64,000 nt of DNA, taken from positions 17,223-81,222 of the forward strand of contig JAQWZF010000006.1 of NCBI GenBank assembly GCA_029253585.1. The letters run 5' to 3'. The DNA comes from Gammaproteobacteria bacterium. Lineage in GTDB: Bacteria > Pseudomonadota > Gammaproteobacteria > Pseudomonadales > Pseudohongiellaceae. Both the position numbers and the translations under genes were made by a program. Below the pieces are notes generated by a model. That model saw only the letters and a program-made list of their open reading frames with translations, was not told the DNA's origin and ran no database searches. Positions 9,006 to 18,212 of this stretch are shown here, one piece after another (the first letter of the stretch is position 1; each line of letters opens with the position of its first letter).

Positions 9006-10008
9006 TGGCCTCTGCAGGTTTTTCGGCGAGGAATAACTTATTCCTGACTAAGCTGCGGTATTCGATAGGGGTTACTGCGGTAACTTTCTTGAATAGGCTC
9101 GTAAAGTAGCTGGCGTCTTGATAGCCGACCATGTCGGCGACTTCTGATATCGCCAGGTTACTTTGCTTTAGTAATTCCTTGGCGTGTTCTATTCTTAGGT
9201 TCTGCAAGTAACGTAGCGGTGAGGAGTTGGTAGCGTATTTAAAACGTCGGTTGAGCGACCGCACGCTTAGTCTGAATTGCTTCGCAACGGCAGCGATGGC
9301 GATTTCCTCTTGATAATGTTGCCCCAGCCATTCCTGTACTTTGATAATTACTTCGTCGTGATGGCTGCGTTTCTGATCTTCGTTTAATAGAAGCGATTCG
9401 TAGGAGCGTTTTAGCTCATGAGTGAAATGCCGTGCGATTTCTCTGGCGATGGAGTCGCCATACAGGTTCTCTATGAAATGCAGCATGATATCGCGAACAG
9501 CATTCACGCTTCCGGTGCAGTAAATGTTTTCACCATTGGTAATAAAGCGCTTTCGCTCCAATTTTACTTCAGGGTAGCGTTGTTCAAATTCATCGAAGAA
9601 TCGCCAGTGGGTTGTGGCAAGCTTTCCATTGAGAAGGCCCGCCTCTGCCAAGATGAAACTGCCCGTCACCATTGAGCATAGCGTGCTGCCAGAGCTACTC
9701 TGTTCTCTTAGCCACCTAAGCATGGATGTCAGTCTGGGAAGCGATGTTCTAGGGTTGCCCCAGATACCAGGTATAAAGATGAGGTCGCTATTGCTTATAT
9801 TTTTTAGTATTCTCTCGCAATTGATCTTAAGTCCGCCGTTGAGAGTCACCTGTCTGTTGTTTAGAGCTGAGGCGAGTTCGATAGTGACGAGTTTGTCCAG
9901 TTGCCTTCTTGCTCTGGCAATGTCATTGGCGGCACTGAGCATCTCTAACGGAATCGTGACGGTCGATCCCAGTGCTTTTGGTGCTGCGATAATGGTTACG
10001 TGCTTCAT
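9001..10008 (-). CDS. GlxA-type transcriptional regulator (DJ-1/PfpI domain plus AraC helix-turn-helix)
   Basis: 335 residues with two domains. Residues 1-185 form a DJ-1/PfpI (class I glutamine amidotransferase-like) sensor with a SMVTGSFILAEAGLL nucleophile-elbow region in which the usual Cys is replaced, so it is a binding rather than enzymatic domain. Residues 225-325 are an AraC/XylS DNA-binding domain with two helix-turn-helix motifs (ISEVADMVGYQDASYFTSLF is the second). Family members such as CdhR and GbdR control carnitine, betaine or related nitrogen catabolism, but no such genes lie nearby, so the effector and targets are unknown. It follows greB by 26 bases and may be transcribed with it. 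Confidence 0.9.
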   Translation of the reverse strand: MKHVTIIAAPKALGSTVTIPLEMLSAANDIARARRQLDKLVTIELASALNNRQVTLNGGLKINCERILKNISNSDLIFIPGIWGNPRTSLPRLTSMLRWLREQSSSGSTLCSMVTGSFILAEAGLLNGKLATTHWRFFDEFEQRYPEVKLERKRFITNGENIYCTGSVNAVRDIMLHFIENLYGDSIAREIARHFTHELKRSYESLLLNEDQKRSHHDEVIIKVQEWLGQHYQEEIAIAAVAKQFRLSVRSLNRRFKYATNSSPLRYLQNLRIEHAKELLKQSNLAISEVADMVGYQDASYFTSLFKKVTAVTPIEYRSLVRNKLFLAEKPAEAK

Positions 10009-10034
10009 AAGCTATGCTCTAGCACTGCAGTTGC

Positions 10035-10529
10035 CTAATATTCGATCGCGAGAATTGTATAGCTGTGGTGGCCCTGTGGTGAATCGATCTCGACCTCGGT
10101 ATCAATTTCCTTGCTAAGCAAGGCGCGACTTAGAGGCGCATCGATGCTGATATGTCCCTTCTGCGGATCTAATTCATCGGGGCCCACAATCTTGTACTCT
10201 ACAGTTTTCCCATCCTGATCTTCCAGGGTCACGATGGCGCCAAAGTAGATCTTGTTTGGGTTTGAAGGTGGCCCGGATACAACTGTCATCTCCTCCAGCC
10301 GTTTGCTGAGGTAGCGTACTCTGCTATCTATCTCGCGCAGGCGTTTCTTTCCGTAGATATACTCCGCGTTCTCGGAGCGATCTCCCAAGGCAGCGGCGTC
10401 TGATACGGACTGAGTAACCACGGGTCGTTCGACCTTCCAAAGTTGATGTAATTCTGCGCGCAGCATCTTCTCACCTGCGGCGGTGATGTATTTCGCCTTG
10501 GGTGGCTGTGGTGGTCGGTATCTGCTCAT
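10035..10529 (-). CDS. greB: Transcription elongation factor GreB
   Basis: 164 residues, the standard GreB length. The N-terminal coiled coil (1-80) carries the acidic loop DRSENAEYIYGKKRLREID that reaches the RNA polymerase active site and coordinates Mg for cleavage of backtracked RNA. YIYGKKRLRE distinguishes GreB from GreA. The C-terminal FKBP-like domain (85-164) has SIDAPLSRALLSK. The start codon is only 4 bases after the dinB stop, so translation is probably coupled. Confidence 0.95.
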   Translation of the reverse strand: MSRYRPPQPPKAKYITAAGEKMLRAELHQLWKVERPVVTQSVSDAAALGDRSENAEYIYGKKRLREIDSRVRYLSKRLEEMTVVSGPPSNPNKIYFGAIVTLEDQDGKTVEYKIVGPDELDPQKGHISIDAPLSRALLSKEIDTEVEIDSPQGHHSYTILAIEY

Positions 10530-10533
10530 AGGC

Positions 10534-11619
10534 TCAAGATTCTAGACCAAGACTGAGTTGATCTTTCTCGACTTCAGTGGTGCTGCTATCTGCCGCGGGT
10601 GTTAATCGAACGCCGATCCCGAGCAATCTCACTGGCCTGTTTCCTCGCGCGAAACCTTGTGCGCATAGCGCTCTGTAATTGTCGGGGTTAGTTTCTGGTG
10701 AAATCATTTCAACGGTGGTGCCGACAAAGTCATGAAACTTTATTTTTACAAACTGCTTCTGAACCTGATAGTTGCCTTTCAGGTTTTTCATTCTCTTCGC
10801 GAGCTGCAGTTCTAGCTCTGGAAGCGCGTCAAGGCAGCTCTCGAGGGAAGGCAGGTCTTTGGCATAGGTGTTTTCTACGCTTACCGATTTTCTGACTCGC
10901 TCTGTTTGTACCTCTCGGTTATCGATACCCAAGCTTAGATTGTACAGACGTTCGCCGAAACTACCGAAGTATTCGCAGAGTTTTTCTTGGCCTAGCTGTT
11001 TTAGATCGCTGCAATTCTCTAGCCCCAGGCGCTTCATTCTAGCGGCGGTGACTTTGCCCACGCCGTGTAATTTCTTTACTGGAAGTTTAGCCACGAAGTT
11101 GGAGACTTGCTCCGGGCGAATGACAAACTGACCATCCGGCTTTTCCCAATCGCTGGCAATCTTGGCGAGAAACTTGTTCGGCGCGACGCCGGCCGAGATT
11201 GTTATGCCTACTGTGTCTCGCACCTCGGCACGAATCGCCGTAGCTATCCGCGTGGCGCTACCGTCAAACTGGCTACATTCACTCACGTCGAGGAATGCTT
11301 CGTCGAGTGAGAGGGGTTCAATTAATTGGGTATAGTTCTGAAAGACTTGGTGTATCAGCAGCGAGGCTTGACGATACTTCTCCATATCGGGGCGAATAAT
11401 GATTAGATCGGGACAGAGCTTTCTGGCTGTCGCTGCTGCCATGGCGGAGTGAATACCAAATCTTCGCGCCTCGTAGTTACAGGTTGCCACTACTCCGCGA
11501 CGGTTCGGTGAGCCGCCAACGGCAATCGGTAGATTTGCGAGCTCAGGGTTGTCCCGCATCTCTATCGAGGCATAGAAACAATCGCAGTCGCAGTGAATAA
11601 TTTTACGGGAGCTGTCCAT
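10534..11619 (-). CDS. dinB: DNA polymerase IV (Y family)
   Basis: A translesion polymerase of about 361 residues when started at ATG 11619 (MDSSRKIIH), the start matching the family N-terminus; an upstream in-frame start at 11649 would add an unconserved 10-residue extension. Catalytic acidic residues are in HCDCDCF (first Asp) and SLDEAFLDV (Asp-Glu). The helix-hairpin-helix KLHGVGKVTAARMKRLG and the little finger domain (about 230-345) follow. The last residues EVEKDQLSLGLES resemble a QLSLGL beta-clamp binding peptide, as expected for Pol IV. I saw no convincing LexA box upstream. It is probably the first gene of dinB-greB. Confidence 0.95.
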   Translation of the reverse strand: MDSSRKIIHCDCDCFYASIEMRDNPELANLPIAVGGSPNRRGVVATCNYEARRFGIHSAMAAATARKLCPDLIIIRPDMEKYRQASLLIHQVFQNYTQLIEPLSLDEAFLDVSECSQFDGSATRIATAIRAEVRDTVGITISAGVAPNKFLAKIASDWEKPDGQFVIRPEQVSNFVAKLPVKKLHGVGKVTAARMKRLGLENCSDLKQLGQEKLCEYFGSFGERLYNLSLGIDNREVQTERVRKSVSVENTYAKDLPSLESCLDALPELELQLAKRMKNLKGNYQVQKQFVKIKFHDFVGTTVEMISPETNPDNYRALCAQGFARGNRPVRLLGIGVRLTPAADSSTTEVEKDQLSLGLES

Positions 11620-11733
11620 GACGAATTCTGAATTGGCAAGTCTTGCCAAAACTACAGCAGGGCCTCTCCTAAGTAAATGCTACAGAGTCTGCTGTCGTAT
11701 TCGATGGTTCTATACTGGATCTTTGCTGTCTAA

Positions 11734-12822
11734 TTAGGTGTTGTTCTTTTCAAACTCGACCATGAACTCTGCCAAAGCTACACAGCCCTCTATTGGCATC
11801 GCGTTGTAAATCGAAGCACGCGCACCACCTACATCGCGGTGACCTTTGAGGGCGTAGAGACCTGCTTCGAGTGCTTGCTCGACAAATGCATCGAGTAGAT
11901 CGGGTTTGGCAAGATTGAAGGTGACATTCATTATCGAGCGGTGCGCAGGGTCGGCTACGCCCAGATAGAAGTCACTCGCGTCGACTACGTCATAAAGGAG
12001 TTTTGCTTTGGCGTTGTTCTGCGCCTCTAGCTTTGCTACGCCGCCCTGTTCTTTGACCCACTCGAGCACTAGGCCCATCATATAGATAGCGAAGGTGTTG
12101 TTGGTGTTCGAGAGCGAATGGCTTTTTGCGTAGACGCTGTAGTCCAGCAGTGCAGGTGTCTCTTTTAGGGCATGGCCAAGCAGGTCTTCACGCACAATTA
12201 CACAGGCGAGACCGGCGGGGCCCAGATTTTTCTGCAGGCCGGCAAAGATGATTCCGAATTGACTGATGTCGATCTCGCGCGACAAAAACTCCGAGGTCAT
12301 GTCGGCGACGAGGGGGACATCACCTGTCTGCGGGAAGCTATGCCAGCGCGTCCCATAGAGTGTGTTGTTGCTGGTAATGTGCAGATAGGCGGTGTCCGCC
12401 GGCAGGCTCGCACAATCGAATTCGGGAATGCGATCGAAGCCGGTGTCAGCGCTGCTTGCCGCTGTCGTTGCATTCCCATAGCGCGCTGCTTCCTTGCGGG
12501 CTTTGACGCCCCAGGTACCTGTTTCTATATAGCTCGCCGACTTGGAGGGGCTTAGGCCGAGGAGGTTTAACGGGACGGCGGAAAACTGCATCTGGGCGCC
12601 GCCGTGTACGTAGAGAATCTTGTAGTTGTCAGGAATCCCGGCGAGCTCTTTGAGTAGTTCGTCGCAGCGATTCAATACGGAGTCGAATTCCTTCGAGCGG
12701 TGGCTGATCTCAATGATGCCGGCACCCATATCTTGAAAGTTCATGAATTCGCGCTGCGCGGTCTCCATTACATAAGTGGGAAGCATCGCCGGTCCTGCGC
12801 CAAAATTGAAAACTCGAGTCAT
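11734..12822 (-). CDS. serC: Phosphoserine aminotransferase
   Basis: 362 residues, the standard length. A PLP-dependent class V aminotransferase making phosphoserine from 3-phosphohydroxypyruvate, with a second role in pyridoxal phosphate synthesis. The N-terminal FNFGAGPAMLP motif, HRSKEF, the NNTLYGT motif and the PLP lysine in GLQKNLGPAG are all present, as is the C-terminal GHRDVGGARASIYNAMP. It lies 63 bases downstream of serA on the same strand, giving two of the three steps of serine synthesis in one transcription unit. Confidence 0.97.
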   Translation of the reverse strand: MTRVFNFGAGPAMLPTYVMETAQREFMNFQDMGAGIIEISHRSKEFDSVLNRCDELLKELAGIPDNYKILYVHGGAQMQFSAVPLNLLGLSPSKSASYIETGTWGVKARKEAARYGNATTAASSADTGFDRIPEFDCASLPADTAYLHITSNNTLYGTRWHSFPQTGDVPLVADMTSEFLSREIDISQFGIIFAGLQKNLGPAGLACVIVREDLLGHALKETPALLDYSVYAKSHSLSNTNNTFAIYMMGLVLEWVKEQGGVAKLEAQNNAKAKLLYDVVDASDFYLGVADPAHRSIMNVTFNLAKPDLLDAFVEQALEAGLYALKGHRDVGGARASIYNAMPIEGCVALAEFMVEFEKNNT

Positions 12823-12885
12823 TGTTTGATTTCCAGTTGTATTGTTAGTTGAGGTAATAAGCTGTACTGCACTTAAGTTGATGAG

Positions 12886-14067
12886 CTAAAGAAGAGTTAC
12901 CTTAATAACATCTTCTATATGTGCGATTGCGGCCAAGGCATCCTCTGAGGGTTGCGACTCAAGGTCGATCAGATTGTAGGCAACATCGTTACGGCTCTTG
13001 TTTAGCATATCTAACACATTGATATTCTGGTCTGCCAACACCGATAGAATTTGACCGAGCATCTTCGGAACGTTGCGATTGCATATCGCCAACCGGGTGC
13101 AGCTGGCCGCATCCGAGCTCCGGTCCAAAAACAAATTCGGGAAATTTACTGAGTTCTTGATGTTTCCGTTTTCAAGGAAGTCCATCAGTTGGTCCGCGGC
13201 CATGATTGCGCAGTTTTCCTCGGCTTCATTCGTGCTCGCGCCTATGTGAGGCATGGAAATAACATCATCTCTGCCCATCAATTCAGGGCGTGGGAAATCG
13301 CTGACATATTTTCCAATTTTGCCTTCCTCGAGAGCGGCGAGCAGGGCCTTGGAGTCGATGATCTCATCTCTTGCAAAATTCACCAGACAAGCGCCTTTGC
13401 GCATAGCAGAGAAAACTTCGGCGTTGATGAGGCCGCTTGTTGAATCTAACACAGGCAGGTGCAATGAGATGAAATCAGAGCTGGCTACCAGAGCGGCAAT
13501 ACTCTCTTTGCGCTTAACCTTGCTCGGCAGACGCCAGGCGGCTTCAACCGATAGGGCTGGATCATAGCCCTGTACCTTCATGCCAAGATCGATAGCCATC
13601 TCGGCAACGAGGGAGCCTATAGCACCCAAGCCGATAACACCCAACGTCTTGCCCGATATTTCACTGCCTTTGAAGCGCTTCTTCTCCTGCTCCATCAGCT
13701 TAGACAGTTCGCCCTCATCAGTTATCTCTGTCTGCGTGCTGGCAAATTCAATACCGGGAACAATTCCGCGTGAGGCAAGTAGCAGGCTGCATAAGACCAG
13801 TTCCTTAACGGCATTGGCATTGGCGCCGGGTGTGTTAAATACGATAACACCGGCATCAGTGCAGGCATCCACCGGGACATTATTGGTGCCAGCGCCAGCT
13901 CGAGCAACTGCCCTTAGTCCGTCATCGATAGCGGAGGCATCTAATTTATGACTGCGCAGAAGTATAGCATCGGCATCAGTGAGGTCTGGGTCGACTTGAT
14001 AGTTGCTAGCGGGAAATCGTACCAGTCCCTTCTCGGAGATCGCGTTATAGGTCTTGATTTTGTACAT
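12886..14067 (-). CDS. serA: D-3-phosphoglycerate dehydrogenase
   Basis: 393 residues, the short SerA form. The NAD-binding Rossmann domain has GLGAIGSLVAEMA near 150, and the catalytic residues lie in VNFARDEIID (Arg), the Glu of SDFPRPE and the His of MPHIGASTNEAE. The last 75 residues form an ACT domain (ILSVLADQNINVLDMLN), usually the site of serine feedback inhibition. It converts 3-phosphoglycerate to phosphohydroxypyruvate. It heads the serA-serC pair and is divergent from the gene at 14354; the 286-base interval between them should contain both promoters, though I cannot assign boxes with confidence. Confidence 0.96.
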   Translation of the reverse strand: MYKIKTYNAISEKGLVRFPASNYQVDPDLTDADAILLRSHKLDASAIDDGLRAVARAGAGTNNVPVDACTDAGVIVFNTPGANANAVKELVLCSLLLASRGIVPGIEFASTQTEITDEGELSKLMEQEKKRFKGSEISGKTLGVIGLGAIGSLVAEMAIDLGMKVQGYDPALSVEAAWRLPSKVKRKESIAALVASSDFISLHLPVLDSTSGLINAEVFSAMRKGACLVNFARDEIIDSKALLAALEEGKIGKYVSDFPRPELMGRDDVISMPHIGASTNEAEENCAIMAADQLMDFLENGNIKNSVNFPNLFLDRSSDAASCTRLAICNRNVPKMLGQILSVLADQNINVLDMLNKSRNDVAYNLIDLESQPSEDALAAIAHIEDVIKVTLL

Positions 14068-14353
14068 TGGGTTTCCTGAGCTGTGCCGTTTACCAGTAAT
14101 TTCTTGCCGCGCCGATAGTAAAGCGCCAAAAGCATAGAATTTAGTTGGTTTTTACGTTGAGGGTGTATCATTTGTGGCGATTCGGCTGGACAATAAAACA
14201 GGCTTTTTGTACTGCGGAATCCTGGAAAATAAAGCGGGCAATTATGTCGCTAAATGATGCAAAACTCCAGCCGGATTTCCATAAATTGATGATGGCTTGA
14301 GCGGTATCAAGGCCAAAAGCCTAGACGTGAAATAATTAGAAGGAATTTTGCCA

Positions 14354-15199
14354 ATGAAAGAGTCAGAAGCTGGGGTTGCTGTTTCAATTGCAACCGAATA
14401 TGTGCCTGTGCGGCGTTTGCTCGGGCGTAACCCAGGGCCAATGACGGGGCCGGGAACTAATAGCTACCTTATAGGCAGGCAGAGGCTTTCTCTGGTGGAC
14501 CCGGGTCCGCGTGACGAGGCGCAGCTGGAGGGCTTTCTTCAAGCCATTGGCGATGCCACCCTGGAGAATATACTCATTACCCATACTCACGCTGACCACT
14601 CGCCGGGTGCGTTGGCCTTGCACGAAGCCACCGGTGCCAGACTGATTGGGCTGAAAGCGCCCGATGTGGCGGGTCACGACAAGACCTTCGTTCCCGACAG
14701 GCTGTTTTCTGATGAGGACATTGTCGATTGTGGCGAGTACAAAATACAGCTGATTGCTACCCCGGGGCATGTGTCCAATCATATCTGCTTTCTGCTGTGC
14801 GATGAGCAGCTGTTATTTACCGGCGATCATGTGCTGCAGGGGACGACCCCGGTTATTCTGCCTCCAGATGGGGATATGGCAGCCTATCTAGAGGCGTTGG
14901 AGCGTCTCTTAACGATTCCGCTCAAGGTTCTCGCTCCAGCTCATGGCGATGTGATGTTCCAGCCCTATGCTGAAATTGAGAAGCTCATAGCTCACAGGCT
15001 GAAGCGCGAGCAGAAGGTGCTTGCCGGGCTCGAGAGTCTAGGCGCTTGTAGTCTGGATGAGTTAGTAGTTACGGTTTATGACGATGTTTCCCCTCAGTTG
15101 ATACCCTGGGCAAAGAAGACACTGATGGCACATTTGATTAAGTTGCAGCAGGAGGGGCGTGTCAATGAAGATAATGAACTGTGGCAGACGCAGCAATAA
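14354..15199 (+). CDS. LACTB2-like metallo-beta-lactamase-fold hydrolase
   Basis: About 281 residues from ATG 14354, which follows AGAAGGA with proper spacing; a TTG at 14348 is too close to that site. Motifs: NPGPMTGPGTNSYL at the N-terminus, the zinc motif THTHADHSPG, TPGHVSNH, FTGDHVLQG and APAHGD. These define the LACTB2 branch, of which human and related members are single-strand RNA endonucleases; the C-terminal 80 residues form a winged-helix-like domain also typical of it. It lacks a signal peptide and is cytoplasmic. It is followed after 6 bases by a GIY-YIG nuclease-family gene and then a DUF523 gene, forming a likely three-gene operon. Confidence 0.87.
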   Translation: MKESEAGVAVSIATEYVPVRRLLGRNPGPMTGPGTNSYLIGRQRLSLVDPGPRDEAQLEGFLQAIGDATLENILITHTHADHSPGALALHEATGARLIGLKAPDVAGHDKTFVPDRLFSDEDIVDCGEYKIQLIATPGHVSNHICFLLCDEQLLFTGDHVLQGTTPVILPPDGDMAAYLEALERLLTIPLKVLAPAHGDVMFQPYAEIEKLIAHRLKREQKVLAGLESLGACSLDELVVTVYDDVSPQLIPWAKKTLMAHLIKLQQEGRVNEDNELWQTQQ

Positions 15200-15205
15200 T
15201 GTCTC

Positions 15206-15529
15206 ATGAGTAAAAATACAGAAGCAGCACCGCTGTGGTGGCTCTATCTTGTTCGAACTGCCGATGGCAGTCTCTATACCGGAATCAGTACGGATGTTCA
15301 GCGCAGGTTTGCGGAGCATGAAAACAAGGATAATAAGAATAAGGGCGCCAAAGCACTGCGCGGAAAGGCTCCACTGTGCTTGGTTTTTCAGATAGTTGTG
15401 GGAAACAGATCCGATGCGCTTAAACTGGAGTACAAGGTTAAACAATTGAGTAGGGCTCAGAAACAAGAGCTAATTGGCTTGGATACCGAGTTAGTGGAAT
15501 TTGAAACGTGGTTGCAGACGAAGCGGTGA
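15206..15529 (+). CDS. GIY-YIG nuclease family protein (UPF0213/YhbQ-like)
   Basis: 107 residues forming a single GIY-YIG domain: [16 protein letters not shown] holds the two Tyr-containing half motifs, [13 protein letters not shown] the catalytic Arg region, and [12 protein letters not shown] the conserved Glu helix. Stand-alone proteins of this type resemble SLX1 N-domains; a nuclease role in DNA repair is possible but unproven. It starts 6 bases after the LACTB2-like gene, and its end overlaps the start region of the DUF523 gene. Confidence 0.88.
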   Translation: MSKNTEAAPLWWLYLVRTADGSLYTGISTDVQRRFAEHENKDNKNKGAKALRGKAPLCLVFQIVVGNRSDALKLEYKVKQLSRAQKQELIGLDTELVEFETWLQTKR

Positions 15530-16530
15530 GAGAAAAAATTGAAATTGAAGAGGCAGTTGTGACAGATGAGATGGCAGGTGAGCACCATAAAAAGATACCG
15601 ATAGGTATTAGTAGTTGTCTGTTGGGCGAGAAAGTCCGTTTTGATGGTGGGCATAAGAACAATTCCTATATAGCGAAGACTTTGGGGCAGTATCTCGAAT
15701 TTCAGGCATTCTGCCCTGAGCTGGCTATCGGTCTTGGTATTCCCCGCAAACCGATTCGCCTCTCACGAAAAGGCTCAGATGTAATTCGCTGTATTCCTGT
15801 GGACAATCCCGAGCCGGATTTTACTGAGGCGCTGACGAAGTCTGCTGATGATAAGAAGCAGTGGCATAGCAGTCTTTGCGGTTATATTTTGAAGAAAGAT
15901 TCTCCGAGCTGCGGTATGGAGCGGGTTAAGATTTGGGATAATGTCATGCCAATTCGAGAAGGTGTGGGCATCTATGCCGGGAAGATGATGCAAAATTTCC
16001 CGTACCTGCCTGTCGAGGAGGAAGGTCGGCTGGGAGATGCGGTGCTCCGTGAAAATTTCATTCAACGAGTTTTTGTGATGCGCCGCTGGTTTCAACTCGT
16101 TGAGGACGGGATGAAGCTGTCTGATCTTTTGGACTTTCATGCCAGGCACAAACTCATCATCATGAGTCACAATCAGAATTACAATCGTGAGCTTGGTCAG
16201 CTACTTGCGGGCGCTCGCAAAGACAATGTCGACGAGGTGGCGGAGCAATACATAGTGAAGTTGATGCGTACGTTAAAGATTCCGGCTACCATAGGCAACC
16301 ACGTTAATGTATTGCAGCACATACAGGGCTATCTGAAGAAGCCGTTGGACAAGGATGACAAGTTGGAGCTGACCGAGACTGTGAGAAAGTATCGACTGGG
16401 ACAGCTGCCGCTAATAGTGCCCATAACTCTGCTGAATCACTTTTTCAGGAAACACCCCGACGAGTACATCGCAAACTCCTGGTATATGAATCCCTACCCC
16501 GAGGAGATGAGTTTACAAAATCACATCTAG
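15508..16530 (+). CDS. DUF523-DUF1722 fusion protein (thiouracil desulfurase-like)
   Basis: 340 residues from GTG 15508; a GTG at 15526, overlapping the previous stop, and an ATG at 15571 are also possible. Residues about 30-170 are DUF523, with [21 protein letters not shown] and KKDSPSCG supplying conserved cysteines. DUF523 includes TudS, a [4Fe-4S] 2-thiouracil desulfurase. Residues about 180-330 are DUF1722 (YbgA-like), mostly helical, of unknown function. The fusion is common in proteobacteria. With the two preceding genes it makes a small group of nucleic-acid or nucleobase enzymes; an actual desulfurase activity is inference. It converges on nhaC with a 4-base overlap. Confidence 0.85.
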   Translation: MVADEAVREKIEIEEAVVTDEMAGEHHKKIPIGISSCLLGEKVRFDGGHKNNSYIAKTLGQYLEFQAFCPELAIGLGIPRKPIRLSRKGSDVIRCIPVDNPEPDFTEALTKSADDKKQWHSSLCGYILKKDSPSCGMERVKIWDNVMPIREGVGIYAGKMMQNFPYLPVEEEGRLGDAVLRENFIQRVFVMRRWFQLVEDGMKLSDLLDFHARHKLIIMSHNQNYNRELGQLLAGARKDNVDEVAEQYIVKLMRTLKIPATIGNHVNVLQHIQGYLKKPLDKDDKLELTETVRKYRLGQLPLIVPITLLNHFFRKHPDEYIANSWYMNPYPEEMSLQNHI

Positions 16531-18017
16531 TCTTGCCGGCTGGCTAAAGGTGGTTCGGCAACCAGGGGTGCGATCTTAAAGTTTAAAAAGCCATAGATCA
16601 CTGCAACAACCGGACAGATCAGGTTGAAGAAACAGTATGGCAGGTAAGAGAAAGTTGCCACGCCCAAAGTGCCTGCCATGTAGGCACCGCAAGTATTCCA
16701 GGGAATTAGCGGTGAGGTCATCGTCCCTGCGTCTTCCAAAGTGCGAGACAAATTCTTCGGGTCTAAATTTCTATTCTGATACTCTAGTTTGTACATGCGC
16801 CCTGGTAGCACGATCGATATGTATTGGTCAGAGGTGATGATATTGGCACCGATGCAGGTAACGATGGTCGTTGCTATCAAGCTTCCCGTACTGTGTACGA
16901 AGGAGAGTGCGTAGTTCACAAGGCATTGCAGCAGGCAGGTATGATCCATCACCGCGCCGAATACCATGGCGCAGAGAATCAACCACACCGTGTTTAACAT
17001 GGAGCTCATGCCACCGCGTGTCATCAGGTCGTCAAGGGTTTCGTTGCCGCTGGAGAGAGAGAATCCATCAAATAGTGTCTGCCAGGTTCCTTTAAACAAG
17101 CCGAGGAAAATATTCGGAGTGTCACCGGCCAGGCTAAGTACTGCGCTATGTTGAAAAACTAATGCCAGGACTACACCGATCAGTGCGCCGGCCAGAATAG
17201 TTGGAATCGGTGGCAGCTTCTTCTGTGCCATAAAAAGCAGTGCGGCCACCGGCAGCAGCATAAATGGGTTGATGGTGAAGTTGTCGTTGATGAGTTGCAT
17301 GGTCACGGCGAGGTCGCTTGCGCTGGCTTCGGTATCTATGCTGAGTCCTATGATAGCGTAGAGGATTAGTGCGAGGGCGATGCTGGGGATGGTAGTCCAT
17401 ACCATATGACCGATGTGTGAAAAAAGGTCTGTGCCAGCGACAGCGGGTGCCAAGTTGGTAGTCTCGGAAAGTGGAGACATCTTGTCTCCGAAATAGGCTC
17501 CGGAAATAATTGCACCGGCGGTAATCTCAACTGAGAGACCGAGGCCTGCGGCGGCGCCGATAAGGGCGATACCGACAGTTCCTGCGACCGTCCAAGAGCT
17601 TCCTATACTCAGCGCGATCAAGCCGCAGATGAGACAGCTGGCAGCATAGAAGATTGATGGGTCCAACATGAGTAGGCTGTAGTAGATCATGGTCGGCACG
17701 GTGCCGGAGAGGATCCAGCTGCCTATCAACAGGCCGACGCTCAACAAGATGAGGATAGGCTTGAGCGCAATGGTGACACCAGAGATGATGCTCTCTTCAA
17801 TCTGCTGCCAGTGCTGCCCGTTTCTCCAGCCTATGGCTGAGGCGACAGCGGCACCTATACACAGTGCTATCTGGTTTGGCCCATAACTCGCGTCTTCGCC
17901 GAACAGATAGACCGAGAAGGAAAGCAGGCTGATTAACACGAGAACCGGGACCAGCGCCTGTTGGACTGTTGCCTGGCGCAGGGATGCGTTAGATTCCGAT
18001 TCTTGTAGCGATTCCAT
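16527..18017 (-). CDS. nhaC: Na+/H+ antiporter, NhaC family
   Basis: 496 residues with about 12 hydrophobic helices, the NhaC length. Family motifs: GSSWTVAGTVGIALIG, ISGAYFGDKMSPLSETTNLA and the C-terminal TSDQYISIVLPGRMY and PLIPWNTCGAYMAGTLGV. It exports Na+ in exchange for protons across the inner membrane, fitting a saline habitat. The gene is monocistronic and ends tail-to-tail with the DUF523 gene; the 195 bases upstream separate it from proA, which is divergent. Confidence 0.93.
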   Translation of the reverse strand: MESLQESESNASLRQATVQQALVPVLVLISLLSFSVYLFGEDASYGPNQIALCIGAAVASAIGWRNGQHWQQIEESIISGVTIALKPILILLSVGLLIGSWILSGTVPTMIYYSLLMLDPSIFYAASCLICGLIALSIGSSWTVAGTVGIALIGAAAGLGLSVEITAGAIISGAYFGDKMSPLSETTNLAPAVAGTDLFSHIGHMVWTTIPSIALALILYAIIGLSIDTEASASDLAVTMQLINDNFTINPFMLLPVAALLFMAQKKLPPIPTILAGALIGVVLALVFQHSAVLSLAGDTPNIFLGLFKGTWQTLFDGFSLSSGNETLDDLMTRGGMSSMLNTVWLILCAMVFGAVMDHTCLLQCLVNYALSFVHSTGSLIATTIVTCIGANIITSDQYISIVLPGRMYKLEYQNRNLDPKNLSRTLEDAGTMTSPLIPWNTCGAYMAGTLGVATFSYLPYCFFNLICPVVAVIYGFLNFKIAPLVAEPPLASRQD

Positions 18018-18212
18018 TGGTACTACCCGCTGTGAGCTTAAGCTGAGCCATAGAGCATAATAGCTGGAGTTGCCGCCTGTCTACGCTATATCCATGCATT
18101 CAGCCCCCGGCAGCGTTATTTGGGTTATAATTCGTAGCTTTGCGCGCCAATGGCCATGAATTTCTTCCATTGGCCATTAATTTGAATACATACCCTTGTA
18201 AAGTAAGCAAAA

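Noticed and set aside
9614..10117. 167-residue plus-strand open frame over the GlxA-like gene and greB end
   Set aside because: Spans the ends of two well-supported minus-strand genes and has no domain.
11620..11733. LexA box before dinB
   Set aside because: I looked for CTG-N10-CAG on both strands and found no acceptable match.
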